From: Croceimicrobium sp963974215
Lineage (GTDB): Bacteria; Bacteroidota; Bacteroidia; Flavobacteriales; Schleiferiaceae
DNA: 64,000 nucleotides
Assembly: GCA_963974215.1 (NCBI GenBank)
Contig: CAXBBL010000013.1
Coordinates: 27,375-91,374 of the forward strand
Direction: 5' to 3'
Part shown: positions 52,798 to 62,664 of the stretch, one piece after another
Position numbering within the stretch: position 1 is the stretch's first letter
Layout of the letters: every line of letters begins with the position of its first letter
Program-made: the position numbers and the translations under genes
Notes under the pieces: model-generated
Told to the model about the DNA's origin: nothing
What the model saw: the letters and a program-made list of their open reading frames with translations, nothing else
The model's database searches: none

Positions 52798-53430
52798 ATG
52801 ATTAGAATAGCAATTGCGGAGGATATTTCTCGCTTGGCGGAAGTCTTGAAAAGCAAGATTGAATTAAGACCAGAGTTTAAGGTTTGCTTGATTGCAAGCT
52901 CGGGCAAGGCTTTAATTCAAGAGTTGCATAAGAATCACAATATAGACGTGGTTTTTATGGACATTAATATGCCAGAAATAGATGGGGTGGAAGCGACCCG
53001 TATTGTTTGTCAGCGCTGGCCGCATATTAAAGTTTTGATATCATCGGTTTATGATGATGAAGAATATATTTTTGAGGCGATTTTAGCGGGAGCGATGGGC
53101 TATTTGTTAAAGGATGAACGTCCGGAAGAAGTACATCGTGCGATCCACCAAATTTTGGAGGGAGGAGTGCCGATGAGTCCTTTAATCGCTCGCAAGTCAT
53201 TACTCTTAATTAAAAAGGGGCCAGATAAAAAGGAGGCAGCCCCGATGAACTATTCTCTTACTAATCGTGAACAAGAGATTTTGGAGCATTTAAGTCAGGG
53301 TTTAAGCTACGAGCAGATTGCGATAAACCTTTTTATCAGTTATGGTACGGTACGCAAGCATATTGAGAATATTTACCGCAAGCTACAGGTGAATAATAAG
53401 GTAGATGCTATACGGAAAATTAGGGGTTAA
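52798..53430 (+). CDS. NarL/LuxR-type response regulator
   Basis: 210 residues. Receiver (1-120): acidic pocket AEDIS, phosphoacceptor Asp55 in VVFMDINMP, and Lys105 in YLLKDE. The LuxR-type HTH is at about 153-207: LTNREQEILEHLSQGLSYEQ, LFISYGTVRKHIENIYRKL. ATG 52798 replaces a TTG at 52741, which would add an unconserved tail. Likely partner of the kinase at 48667. Confidence 0.93.
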   Translation: MIRIAIAEDISRLAEVLKSKIELRPEFKVCLIASSGKALIQELHKNHNIDVVFMDINMPEIDGVEATRIVCQRWPHIKVLISSVYDDEEYIFEAILAGAMGYLLKDERPEEVHRAIHQILEGGVPMSPLIARKSLLLIKKGPDKKEAAPMNYSLTNREQEILEHLSQGLSYEQIAINLFISYGTVRKHIENIYRKLQVNNKVDAIRKIRG

Positions 53431-53590
53431 TTTGTTATTATTAGGTAGTTAGTACAATTTCGTTAGGGATTATGAGTAGTTCTTCGAGGGGACATTTGGT
53501 TGGAATTCGATTGTAATTCGTAGAAAGGAGATGTTCGTGGAGAGGGAAATTCGGTTGTGTGGTGGAGGAGGCGATTTATTTCCGCTGACT

Positions 53591-53840
53591 GTTTTTGGAT
53601 TAGGATGAGGTGTTTTTACCACAAAGTTCACAAAGGAGACACAAAGGTCGCGAAGGGTTAATGCGAAGATTTTAAGGTCGAGGCCCTAAAGTAGACAGGA
53701 CCATGGAGGGGGCGCAGGTGAATTTGTTTGGATGGGGGATGGGAGCGCAGGTTTTCGCGGATTGGACGGATGGTAACAGATTGGTTTTCCTGTAGGGGTG
53801 GGATTTCGAATTTTATTGGAAAGGGTTATTGAGATGTCGC
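53591..53840. repeat. 250-bp direct repeat, copy 1
   Basis: From TTTTTGGATTAGGATGAGG to TTATTGAGATGTCGC. It contains an ACCACAAAGTTCACAAAGGAG unit, TAAAGTAGACA, CATGGAGGGGGCGCAGGTG and GGTTTTCGCGGATTGGACGG. Copy 2 lies 377 bases on with only scattered differences. Confidence 0.85.
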
Positions 53841-53967
53841 ATCTGACGGCGATAGGTTAGTGGGTAATTGAATTGTAATTCGATGGGAATTCGGTAGGAA
53901 AGGAAGAGGATTGTGGAGAGGAAATTCAATTGCAAGGAAGAGAAACGATTAATCGTAGCACACTGTT

Positions 53968-54217
53968 TTTTTGGATTAGGATGAGGGGTAACGTACCACA
54001 AAGTTCACAAAGGAGACACCAAGGTCGCAAAGGGTTAATTAGAAGATTTTAAGGTCGAGGCCCTAAAGTAGACATGACCATGGAGGGGGCGCAGGTGAAT
54101 TTGTTTGGATGGGGGATGGGAGCGCAGGTTTTCGCGGATTGGACGGATGGTAACAGACTAGTTTTCGCGTAGGGGTGAGATTTCGAATTTTATTGGAGAG
54201 GGTTATTGAGATGTCGC
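53968..54217. repeat. 250-bp direct repeat, copy 2
   Basis: Same length and order as 53591-53840. Most differences cluster near the ACCACAAAG unit and near the 3' quarter. Confidence 0.85.
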
Positions 54218-54323
54218 GCCAACCTTGCTAGGGCTGGAGTAATTCGATTGTAATTCGATTGGAAGGAATAAACGGAGAAGAGAATATGATGGATATAGAG
54301 CCCGCGATTTATTGTTGGGGGAC

Positions 54324-54359
54324 AAAAAAACTCCCAGTTAGTTTTAATTCACTGGGAGT
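54324..54359 (-). terminator. Terminator of the PQQ-like lipoprotein gene
   Basis: On the minus strand ACTCCCAGT/ACTGGGAGT with a 12-base loop, then seven T. It lies 26 bases past the stop at 54385. Confidence 0.85.
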
Positions 54360-54384
54360 AAAGCAGAAATCAGGAATGAGACTA

Positions 54385-55626
54385 TTAGATGTTGGTTGGT
54401 ATTCTCACGCAAAAAGCTTCTCGTCCATTATGGAAGTACATGACTCTTCGGTTAGGGTCGATGAGAATGCGGCTATTGATACCAGGAATTTGATTTGCTT
54501 GCGCTTGATCAAGTAGAAGTTCGCCAGTTTGGGCGTCAATAATTACTAACTCTCCGGCTGAGAAGAAGAGCTTGCCTTCGAAGTAGGTAAATCGATCTCC
54601 AAAGCCGACGGCTATGTCTTGTTTAACAAACTTAGTTTCTCCCGTAATCTTATTGAGTGAGATTAACTCATCACTGTCACTTTTAATAATAAGCGCATCA
54701 TTATAGATAAATAAATCACCGTTGAAAAAACCAAAATCGTATGTTGGCCTTACAACTTTTCTAATATCTTTAATCCATAAGGTATCTCCGTTTAGAAGGT
54801 TAAGACAGAAAGCATGGTTGTTGACCAAACCGTAAACTTTTTGATCATTTATTATAAGTGGTACAGGCCCAGAGCCATGATTTAATTCAGTATTTCGCCA
54901 CATTAGGCTATCACGGCTCAAATTATAAGCAAATATATCTGTGCGATCCATGAAACCATTTCCGGGCACATAGCTGCGATTTTTCCAAGCGATGACTTTG
55001 TCTCCATTAAAAAGTTCTCCAAATCCAGCTGCATCAAAGTTTGGTCTTCTTCTATCGGTTCGGCTAAAAGCAAATACTGTATCCCAATTCATTTGAGAAA
55101 CTGGAGTTCGCATTAATGCGGCATAATCTTCATCCCTGTAGCTGATTCCACGGTATAAATATCCATCATTTACATACAAGCCAGGGAAATTAAATTTAAT
55201 GTTTCCGCGCCATTGTGTTTCCCGAGTTTCGAGATTAATGCAATTTACAGTAGTTAATGAGCCTAGGAAAAGATACTTGTTGAAAGCCTGTGATTTTTCT
55301 CCATAATAAGCTGCTGGTTCACCAATATAATCTGACCAATAATCTTTGACCTCTCCGGTCGCTGTATCCATGAAAAGAATGGGTGCATCCATTTCTTTCA
55401 TTTTTAACTCTGTCCCGAAAACAACAACATCATCATATAATTCTGGATTCATTGAGATTGTAGTATTTATTGAAGGGTCTGGAACAATGGGAGTGCGCCA
55501 AAGGATTTCTAATTGGTTAGTTAGCTTATTGGGTTCCTTGAGCTCCGTTGGCTTTGACTCCCGACAAGCATAGATACTTGTCAGGAGCAAGGCCGTAATC
55601 AGGTATTTTGTTTTGGTAAAAGTCAT
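54385..55626 (-). CDS. PQQ-like beta-propeller lipoprotein
   Basis: 413 residues. Lipoprotein signal with lipobox SIYAC (Cys21). The rest is repeated four-strand blades with alternating short motifs (LNLLNGDTLWIKDI, ISLNKITGETKFVKQD, LVIIDAQTGELLLDQA, VNCINLETRETQWRGN), the PQQ/BamB-like propeller pattern. Surface- or periplasm-located; no catalytic residues visible. Function unknown. Confidence 0.75.
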   Translation of the reverse strand: MTFTKTKYLITALLLTSIYACRESKPTELKEPNKLTNQLEILWRTPIVPDPSINTTISMNPELYDDVVVFGTELKMKEMDAPILFMDTATGEVKDYWSDYIGEPAAYYGEKSQAFNKYLFLGSLTTVNCINLETRETQWRGNIKFNFPGLYVNDGYLYRGISYRDEDYAALMRTPVSQMNWDTVFAFSRTDRRRPNFDAAGFGELFNGDKVIAWKNRSYVPGNGFMDRTDIFAYNLSRDSLMWRNTELNHGSGPVPLIINDQKVYGLVNNHAFCLNLLNGDTLWIKDIRKVVRPTYDFGFFNGDLFIYNDALIIKSDSDELISLNKITGETKFVKQDIAVGFGDRFTYFEGKLFFSAGELVIIDAQTGELLLDQAQANQIPGINSRILIDPNRRVMYFHNGREAFCVRIPTNI

Positions 55627-55667
55627 TAACTCATTGGAAGTGTTATCTGCTTTAATAGGACCAGAAG

Positions 55668-55691
55668 AAAGGCGGCCCGCAGGCCGCCTTT
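55668..55691 (-). terminator. Terminator of the large secreted protein gene
   Basis: AAAGGCGGCC/GGCCGCCTTT with a four-base loop, GC-rich, 15 bases past the stop at 55706. The T tail is short on the minus strand. Confidence 0.7.
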
Positions 55692-55705
55692 GGTGATAGT
55701 GAACT

Positions 55706-58700
55706 CTATTTTTTTAGAATTCTGAGGGTTTGATTAAAGTTGGTAGATTGAACTTTAAGGATGTAAACACCTGGTTTCAGGTTAGAGAGGTCAAGGTTTA
55801 CTTTGTTGCCTGAAATACTCGCGCCTTTAAGTTCGAGGGCGGCACCACTTAAGCTATATACTTTGAAAGTCGTTTCTAGGTCAAACTCTAAATCTTTTTC
55901 TAAGTGCAAGTTGCGAGATACTGGCTGTGGATAGGCGATTAAATTATCCTCAAGCGTTTCTTCGATAAGAGTAGGATTAATGGCTCTTTTGTAAGTGTAG
56001 CCAGCATAAGTGCTTTGACATTGAGCAATGCCATATTCAAATTCCTCGGCAGGAATTTCTTCATTAAAATACGCCTTTTCCTGCTGACAAACGCAGTTCC
56101 AATAAGAGGCTCGCTGGGTTTGTGTGAAGTTGAAGGTCCAATTTACTCGATTGGTCAAAACAGCAAGAGCTTCATCGTAATTACCTGCTACTCGGTAAGC
56201 ATGGACTTTATCGAGATTCAATTGGAAAATTGAGGCATGATCCATAGAGTCGGACGGGTTTAGCGAGAGTAGCCAATCATCTGCAATTCCACAAACGTCT
56301 GCGATTTCGCTAATGGGTGGATTAGGTTCCCCTTCATTGTTTATCAATTGGTTTTGTTGATAAGCTTGGTTTAAGGCTTGGTGCATGGCACGGTAGGCAA
56401 GATTTAGATAGGCCTGAGTATGTGCATCGGAATTAGTGATAGTGCCTTGAAGAATAAGAATTAAATCGTTTAAGGCATCTTGGTCATCTCTAATGTACTC
56501 GTCGAAGCTCAACTTATTTAAAGCTTGATCTAAGGCTTGGTAGAGTGGAGTTTCTGCGAAAGCGGAACCGTTACTAACTTTCCCAAAAGTAGGAGGCAGT
56601 TCAGACAAGTTGGCTAGAGCAGGGTGAAAGTCAACCACTACACTGTTACCACAGGTTGGGGCGCTGTTATTGTTTTGCGACAGATCTGCATTTAAAGCAA
56701 AATAGGTAGAAGGGTTATTGCAACTTACTACAGATAACGAGAATAGCGAAACAACCGTTGCATTAGCAGGAGTATCAAACTGATTGTAATTAAAATCCAT
56801 ATACATATTAGGCGTATAATCAGAAATCGGTTGGTTACAGTTCCAAAGGCCTAATACATGATTATAGGTAGATAGGTTAGTCGAAGGGAATTGAAACTTG
56901 TTGTTTCCTTCTAAGAGATAAATACCGCTACCTCTTGATTCATCGCCGATCATATTTATACCGGCTGATTGGTTTTGCTTGATGGTATTGCTGGCCTCAT
57001 TATTTAAATAGACGATGGCGTTGTTTGACTTGATACCGATATAGTTATTTTGAATGGTATTACACTCAGCGCGTAGGTCCATATCGTCGAGGTTGATTCC
57101 ATGCGTAAAACCACTGATGGTATTGCCACTGGCTTGCAGTAAACTACCTTCTTGACCTTGTAAGTCGATAGCAGAACCACTTGGTGATATACCAGATAAA
57201 GGGAGGAAGTTGAAATTGGAATTAAATATTTCACTGGTGCCATTCAGGTTTTGACCATAGATGGCATGACGAAGGTTACTATTAAAAGTGCAGTTGAGTA
57301 CTTTATGGAAACCACCATTCCATTTAAGTCCATCCCAGTTTAATTCAATGGTACAGTCTCTAAACTCGGTATGGCCTCTAGATCCTAATCCCGAAACCAA
57401 TACGCCAGGATGACCATTCTTAATGTTTACTCTTCTGAGGTAATTAATGGTGTTTCCATTCCATATACGCAAACCATCGTGAAAGTTTTGAGGATCGGTG
57501 CTGCGGATTTCAGAATCAATAATACTTAGGGGGCTAGCCACAAAGAGGAAGGCTTGCGGAGCTATTTCGAGGGCACCATTTTGAATAAGTACTTCATCGA
57601 AGATGTCTTGATCGGCATCTTTGAAAATAGTCTCTTTACGTATTTCAAGGAGGGTTTGATTTTTAAAGCTAGGATCCGTGCCTACTAATCTGAGTTTCGC
57701 GCCCGCTTCAATATTAAGGTAGTTGGCAATATCGCGCACTGAGTTTCCAGTGGTAGGGTCGGTGATCCAGGGGATATCTTGGTCGAAGATGAGTTTGCCG
57801 TTGGAATTAACAGAAATTATTGCACCCGCCTTTACCGTTAATTTACCTTTAATAAGTAGGGAAGAACCATTTTGATTGAAGCTTAGGTTCGCAGCAGATT
57901 CGTATATAAGCTCTCCACCCTCTTCAACTATGATTTCGGCATTGTTTAGGACTACATTATCCGCTAATTTAAGCGTTCCGCCATTTTGGATAAAAATTTT
58001 TGATCCAGGATGTATGATTAGGTTTCCACCGGAGTTAAGGTTTACGCTGGCTCCCCCTTGGATATATAAGTAAGCCTTATTGAAACTACCGTTATTATCG
58101 CCTAATTGTAAGGTACCACCATTATTAATGTTGATAGTTTTTGTAGGGTTGCAGGAGCTGCCTAGTAAAACTCGACTTAAGCTACCTTGTGGTGGAGTAC
58201 TATTCGATGGATTGCCATCGTAGATTTTCCTGTTAGCGTTGAGGTATAATATGCCCCCTTGGTTAATGTCAATCCCTGCTAAGTTGGAGTTTTCAAAAGG
58301 ATTGTTCCAAGCTTTCGTTAGGGTATTGCCATTGCTTTGGCCTAAGGTATTTTCTCCGTTACGGATTTCTTTGAGAAGCCATGTCATGTTTTTATTGGTT
58401 GTTTTAACATGACCTTCGCTAATTGCATTTTTTGCTGCGATATAAGAGTCAAAATGTGTTTGATTAGACTCAAGTGGTCCATATTCAGAGATACTATTTT
58501 TTATATTGTAGTTCCAATTTGGATCATTAACATTTAAAGCTGAAACAGAGGGAATGAAAACAGATTGACTTTGAGCTAAACTAACATTGGTGTTGCAGCC
58601 ATGATGACCTAGTTGAAATACAAGGCTACCTCTAATATCGGTCATATCATCTCTTAAGGAGGAAGGCGCATTATAGATATTTTGCATGTTTTTGACCTTA

Positions 58701-60562
58701 AAATAGTATTGATCTGCTCCTTTGGTGTTGAGGATTGCAACGTTTTCATGAGCTGCACCCTCGGCATATAGCTCAAAGCGGTTGTCAAACGAATTGCAAT
58801 TATCATTATAGTGTATGAAATTGCTGCCGGCCGAGTATTCAGGGCTACCGGTGTTGTTGCCATTTAAAATTGCAATATTTCTGCAATTTTTAGGATAGGA
58901 GCCCAGAGATTGTAGTTCCTGCATTAGTTGAGTCCTTTCCGGGTTGGGCGCCAATTGGTTTTGGAAGTTGTAGGTTCTGTAAACAGAAGAATTTGTTGTA
59001 TTGCTTCGGAAGTCTTGATTAGCTCGCCAGATATGGTAGTTTAACAGTTGCTTGGGAGCAGGTTTGTGTAAACTGAGGTATTGACTTAATGCGGTGGAAT
59101 TACCTGCTTGATAGCTCATGTACTCCAAGAAGCATTGAATTGCAATGGGGATATGCGCACCTTTCCAAGGGCTATCTAGAGATACATTTAATCGCACGCA
59201 ATGGGGCATATTGTTTTGTTCCATATAGGATAATGCGTAGCGAACTACTTGCCCGCCCATACTAGCGCCGATGATAACATTGGGTTCGTTACCGATTTTG
59301 TTTTGATTGATGCGGTTAATAAGCTCAACTAAGAGGAAAGCATTGCGTTGAATATAGTCAGCGCCATCTTTAAAATCTAACATTATGATATCGTAGCCTT
59401 CTTGAGACAAACTGTCTAAATATGGTGTCGCAGCAGAAAACAAGCCTTCATCGTTACAGCCCCACAACTGAGGCCAGCCTGTTTGTCCTAATTGAGGATA
59501 ATTGGAATAAGCGTTAAAGGAAGCAGCGCTGCTATACTGCATCAATTCTTTAAGGTCTAAGCCTTCTACAAAAATGAGTGGTTTTACAAAAGTAGTTGGA
59601 TTAGCACCCGCTCCGTTCCGGTATTTAACGTAAGCCTTGCCTTGTGCCTTCTGTCCATAAAAAGGGATGCTTGCTTTGAAGAGATGTTTTATGGTGCGTG
59701 AAAAGGTTTGCATGCTGTTGCCCGTTCTTACCGAAATACTTTCGGTAATACTAGGCCAAGGTGGCAGTTGTGCTTGGGGAAAGGTGCAAGCGGTAGAGGT
59801 CTTCCAGCTAAGGTTGGAGTATAGTGTTTTGCCGGTAATATTCCATTTAAGTTGAATATGTTTTTCAACGCCACCTTCACCACTGTAATAAACCGGTAAG
59901 GGAATATCCAAGTTGAGGCTACGAAAGCCTAGGCCATCATCTAAGTCTATTTCAATACTTAAAACGGAATCGCCAGCTAAGTGCGAGTTTATAAATAGAA
60001 GTAATTCTGGCAGTACCACAAAAAATGTGTCATTAATAGGAACCTCATCCGCGTGAACACCTGCCAACCATAGTTCCTGGTCTTCAAAGGGGTTTAGGGT
60101 GGAGTCGCTTAATACGAATTGTCCATTTTGTAAAGCAATATCACCATTTGCAAAGGCTCCGCTTTTAACCTTCTGGTATTTAAAGTTGAAGGCCATAATG
60201 GGCAAAGCATCATATCCCAGCTCGTAATTTTTATAAAGGTCCAGCATTCTAGCAAGGGGTATAAAGGAGCTACTATCAATAGCGGAATGTTTGATGTCCC
60301 AATAGGCCTGCAAGGCATCCCCAGAAGTAGATTCTGCAGCATCGCTTGCTCCTTGGTACAAACTGAGATTTAGATTGGGATTAGAGCGATCCCAAAGTAC
60401 CTTTGAGTGGAGATCGGGATGGTTTTCTAATTGCTGAAAAGGGTTAGGCCCTAAAAGACTATCAGAAACTTGATAGAGTAAGTGATCATATTGAGCTTGA
60501 CTCAATTGAATGCTTCCGAAATACATAAGGAGCATTAAAAATAAGGTATATTTGGTTTTCAT
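55706..60562 (-). CDS. Large T9SS-secreted lipase-like and beta-helix protein
   Basis: 1618 residues. Signal peptide MKTKYTLFLMLLMYFGSIQL. An alpha/beta-hydrolase-like region (about 330-640) has the nucleophile elbow IIGASMGGQVVRYALSYM (Ser434) and LNVSLDSPWKGAHIPIAI, resembling PGAP1/DUF676 lipases. A parallel beta-helix of right-handed PbH1-type repeats follows (about 840-1200; for example GNTISGFTHGINLDDMD). The last 80 residues form the type A T9SS sorting domain: AYPQPVSRNLHLEKDLEFDL, FKVYSLSGAALELKG, LDLSNLKPGVYILKV. The domain combination is unusual. ATG 60562 is chosen because the signal peptide starts there; an upstream in-frame Met at 60613 adds non-signal residues. Confidence 0.9.
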   Translation of the reverse strand: MKTKYTLFLMLLMYFGSIQLSQAQYDHLLYQVSDSLLGPNPFQQLENHPDLHSKVLWDRSNPNLNLSLYQGASDAAESTSGDALQAYWDIKHSAIDSSSFIPLARMLDLYKNYELGYDALPIMAFNFKYQKVKSGAFANGDIALQNGQFVLSDSTLNPFEDQELWLAGVHADEVPINDTFFVVLPELLLFINSHLAGDSVLSIEIDLDDGLGFRSLNLDIPLPVYYSGEGGVEKHIQLKWNITGKTLYSNLSWKTSTACTFPQAQLPPWPSITESISVRTGNSMQTFSRTIKHLFKASIPFYGQKAQGKAYVKYRNGAGANPTTFVKPLIFVEGLDLKELMQYSSAASFNAYSNYPQLGQTGWPQLWGCNDEGLFSAATPYLDSLSQEGYDIIMLDFKDGADYIQRNAFLLVELINRINQNKIGNEPNVIIGASMGGQVVRYALSYMEQNNMPHCVRLNVSLDSPWKGAHIPIAIQCFLEYMSYQAGNSTALSQYLSLHKPAPKQLLNYHIWRANQDFRSNTTNSSVYRTYNFQNQLAPNPERTQLMQELQSLGSYPKNCRNIAILNGNNTGSPEYSAGSNFIHYNDNCNSFDNRFELYAEGAAHENVAILNTKGADQYYFKVKNMQNIYNAPSSLRDDMTDIRGSLVFQLGHHGCNTNVSLAQSQSVFIPSVSALNVNDPNWNYNIKNSISEYGPLESNQTHFDSYIAAKNAISEGHVKTTNKNMTWLLKEIRNGENTLGQSNGNTLTKAWNNPFENSNLAGIDINQGGILYLNANRKIYDGNPSNSTPPQGSLSRVLLGSSCNPTKTININNGGTLQLGDNNGSFNKAYLYIQGGASVNLNSGGNLIIHPGSKIFIQNGGTLKLADNVVLNNAEIIVEEGGELIYESAANLSFNQNGSSLLIKGKLTVKAGAIISVNSNGKLIFDQDIPWITDPTTGNSVRDIANYLNIEAGAKLRLVGTDPSFKNQTLLEIRKETIFKDADQDIFDEVLIQNGALEIAPQAFLFVASPLSIIDSEIRSTDPQNFHDGLRIWNGNTINYLRRVNIKNGHPGVLVSGLGSRGHTEFRDCTIELNWDGLKWNGGFHKVLNCTFNSNLRHAIYGQNLNGTSEIFNSNFNFLPLSGISPSGSAIDLQGQEGSLLQASGNTISGFTHGINLDDMDLRAECNTIQNNYIGIKSNNAIVYLNNEASNTIKQNQSAGINMIGDESRGSGIYLLEGNNKFQFPSTNLSTYNHVLGLWNCNQPISDYTPNMYMDFNYNQFDTPANATVVSLFSLSVVSCNNPSTYFALNADLSQNNNSAPTCGNSVVVDFHPALANLSELPPTFGKVSNGSAFAETPLYQALDQALNKLSFDEYIRDDQDALNDLILILQGTITNSDAHTQAYLNLAYRAMHQALNQAYQQNQLINNEGEPNPPISEIADVCGIADDWLLSLNPSDSMDHASIFQLNLDKVHAYRVAGNYDEALAVLTNRVNWTFNFTQTQRASYWNCVCQQEKAYFNEEIPAEEFEYGIAQCQSTYAGYTYKRAINPTLIEETLEDNLIAYPQPVSRNLHLEKDLEFDLETTFKVYSLSGAALELKGASISGNKVNLDLSNLKPGVYILKVQSTNFNQTLRILKK

Positions 60563-60622
60563 AGGAAAAAAATTAAGGTTAATTATGGATGCAGTTTTTC
60601 TAGAGAGCTCCAAAAGAAGCCT

Positions 60623-60650
60623 CTAAAAAAGAAGTATTTATACTTTTTTT
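60623..60650 (-). terminator. Weak terminator after the lipoprotein at 60655
   Basis: AAGTA/TACTT with a four-base loop embedded in A/T runs; it could also simply be an AT-rich spacer upstream of the large gene. Confidence 0.35.
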
Positions 60651-60654
60651 GTTG

Positions 60655-61263
60655 TTAAAATTCAATTGTGACTTCCACAGTATCCTGCCCAATGGTGTTA
60701 GCATAATATTGGACTGTTGATTGAATACCATCTTTTATTCGAAAGCAACTAATTTCAATTTTTCTATTTCCGAGGGCAGGTGAATAATAAACATTGTTAC
60801 TAGATGAGAAATAGCCATAGTTTCCACCAAGGATGGTGTTGATTCTAATGTAATCATTCCCTAATGTTTTACTAATATTCATTTTAATCCAACTATATGG
60901 GATTAAGGGTAGGGATATATTCTGTTTTTTTCCTCTGGAAATATTAGGCTTTAGTCTTTGAGAAGTTTCAGTCTCAAAATGCTTTTCTGCATGGGCGATA
61001 ACATAGTATTCTTGGTATTGAGGTAAATTCCCAGATACTTTGAATTCTCCATCCGAATTGGTTCTGGTAGAATCTACATAATATCGTGTTTCCCCAAAGA
61101 CTGCTGGATCCCACCATTCAAGACTAACTAGCGCATTGGCAATCGGGTCTGAAGTACCTTCAGTATAAACAACGCCGCTCACCTCTGTATAAGATGATTC
61201 TTCCTTTTCACAGGAATAAAATAATACTGAAAGTGCAAAAAGAGCGAATAGATTTAGTTTCAT
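60655..61263 (-). CDS. Lipoprotein with carboxypeptidase-regulatory-like domain, paralogue 1
   Basis: 202 residues. Lipobox ALSVLFYSC (Cys18). The core resembles the CarboxypepD_reg/transthyretin-like fold: EVSGVVYTEGTSDPIANALV, DSTRTNSDGEFKVSGN, YYVIAHAEKHFET. Shares MKLNLFA and CxxEESSYTEV and GQDTVEV ends with the gene at 62665. Possibly part of a surface cluster with the large secreted protein. Confidence 0.85.
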   Translation of the reverse strand: MKLNLFALFALSVLFYSCEKEESSYTEVSGVVYTEGTSDPIANALVSLEWWDPAVFGETRYYVDSTRTNSDGEFKVSGNLPQYQEYYVIAHAEKHFETETSQRLKPNISRGKKQNISLPLIPYSWIKMNISKTLGNDYIRINTILGGNYGYFSSSNNVYYSPALGNRKIEISCFRIKDGIQSTVQYYANTIGQDTVEVTIEF

Positions 61264-62001
61264 GATGGTTTTATTAAAAGGTTATTAAAGTGTATTTGAT
61301 TAAAGGATTAAGTTCCTTCGATAAAAGTGCGAAATACACTTCAGCTGGCGCTGTCAGATTCTGTCGTGAAAGGCACTGATTTTGACAGATGACGCAGGGT
61401 GGATTTAGCGATTATTATAAGGCTTGGTAAGACAAGATTTTGGTTTAGAGTGTTTTAGAATTTCGGGAATTCTAAAAAAACGCAGCTTAAAATTTGATGT
61501 CTGGGTAAAGCACGGTTAATAGATCATACCCTTTTTCTCTAGGGTGGGTGGAGGTGTCTCAGATTTGGTTTCATGGTGTTTTGTTTAATTGGTGGGTCTA
61601 AAGTAGAAAAGTGATTTTCATCTAACCGTTTTTAAACACTTAAGGATAAATGGGTTATGATAATTTTTTAGCCTATTGGCTGGCTGACCAATTGTAATGC
61701 GGCGAAAAAGTGGGATAGAATGAAGGGAAAGCAGAGCAAGGATAGAGGAAAGAGTAGTAATTAGCTTAAGACGATAAATTGAGGTCTGTAAGCTGTGTGA
61801 ATGATGCCATTCAGGTTAAGAAGAGAAAGAAAGAGGTGGCTTCGTGAGATATGTATTAATGGAGTTTTAATACCGGGTAGAGAAATGTTGTTTGGTTTAT
61901 TTCTGAGAATATTACTTTCAAGTTTTGATCAATTATTTGGGCTGCTTTAGTCGCGAAAATAAAGAGTGATAATACAAGGAGGTTTTTCGGAACAAAAATT
62001 T
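61264..62001. other. 738-bp spacer between lipoprotein genes
   Basis: No gene or known RNA recognised. It has an inverted repeat TTTTAGAATT-N5-AATTCTAAAA (61453-61477) and a CTGTCA...TGACAG pair around 61351-61388. It is unlike the repeat-family spacers and may hold a promoter for the two minus-strand genes to the left. Confidence 0.6.
61453..61477. repeat. 10-bp perfect inverted repeat
   Basis: TTTTAGAATT, five-base loop TCGGG, AATTCTAAAA, with an A7 run on the plus side. On the minus strand the T run precedes rather than follows the stem, so it is not a good terminator for the minus-strand genes. Confidence 0.5.
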
Positions 62002-62654
62002 TTAAAACTCGACATAGTAAGTTAAAGTGTCAAAGCGAGGTATGTAAAGTGTGTCGAGCTTCAGCTCCACTAGCACGCCGTTTTGTTTTATTGCATGTCC
62101 AATTAGATAGTCTGTACCACATGGGAATTTGGAAGTATAGGTTTTGTTTAAATCTTGTCCATTCCAAGAAATGACCCCAAGTGTATCGTATGGAGTAAAT
62201 CTTATTTCAGTATTTCCAGCAAAATGATGAACCTGCTTAAAATGATATTTAACATAGCCAATTGGCGGCAGTCGAATATCTACGTGGTTTATTTCTCCGT
62301 AACCGTCATCTTGCACAGATTGACGACCACTGGTAGGTTTAGGGTATTCGGCTGCCCAATTACCAATATTTTCATTAGGCAGGTAGTTCTTTGCCGTGGC
62401 CCATATTTCTATACAAGGGTATTGCTTGTTATTGTATTTAAATTGATAAGAGCCATCAGCAACAGTTATAGCGCTATCGGCTAAAATCCAGCTAGCACCA
62501 TCGGTTAGATAGACTTTGCCTCCTGTAATGGGCTTGGAGTTCGAAGCGTCTAATAGTCTTCCTTTTACAGTGCTTATATCCGTTGCGGAATTTGGGTTTT
62601 TATTGCAGGAAATAATCAGAAACCCGACAAGGATTAGGAGAATTTGATTTTCAT
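62002..62654 (-). pseudogene. Lipoprotein gene (carboxypeptidase-reg.-like, paralogue 2) frameshifted at its start
   Basis: A long frame encodes a lipoprotein with LLILVGFLIISC lipobox, then TVKGRLLDASNSKPITGGKV, DSAITVADGSYQFKYN, and RLPPIGYVKYHFKQV, ending in a C-terminal strand at 62002. No ATG, GTG or TTG starts this frame: the only plausible ATG (62654) is shifted by one base and runs into TAA after six codons. One extra A in the A4 run right after ATG (62648-62651) would give MKNQILLILVGFLIISC. So it is a one-base deletion, or a sequencing/slippage effect. The GTG at 62316 alone would give only a 104-residue C-terminal piece. Confidence 0.75.
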
Positions 62655-62664
62655 AGATAGATTA

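Larger units (their letters stand above)
53431..54384. other. Repeat-filled intergenic region, no gene
   Basis: Dominated by two 250-base direct repeats (53591-53840, 53968-54217) and AATTCGG tracts. No gene seen; the minus-strand gene to the right ends at 54385. Confidence 0.8.

Noticed and set aside
61453..61477. Inverted repeat as a terminator of the frameshifted lipoprotein gene
   Set aside because: On the minus strand the T run comes before the stem, and it lies over 500 bases beyond the stop.
62002..62316. A stand-alone 104-residue gene starting at GTG 62316
   Set aside because: The frame continues upstream into a lipoprotein signal peptide, so this is the C-terminal part of a larger frameshifted gene.
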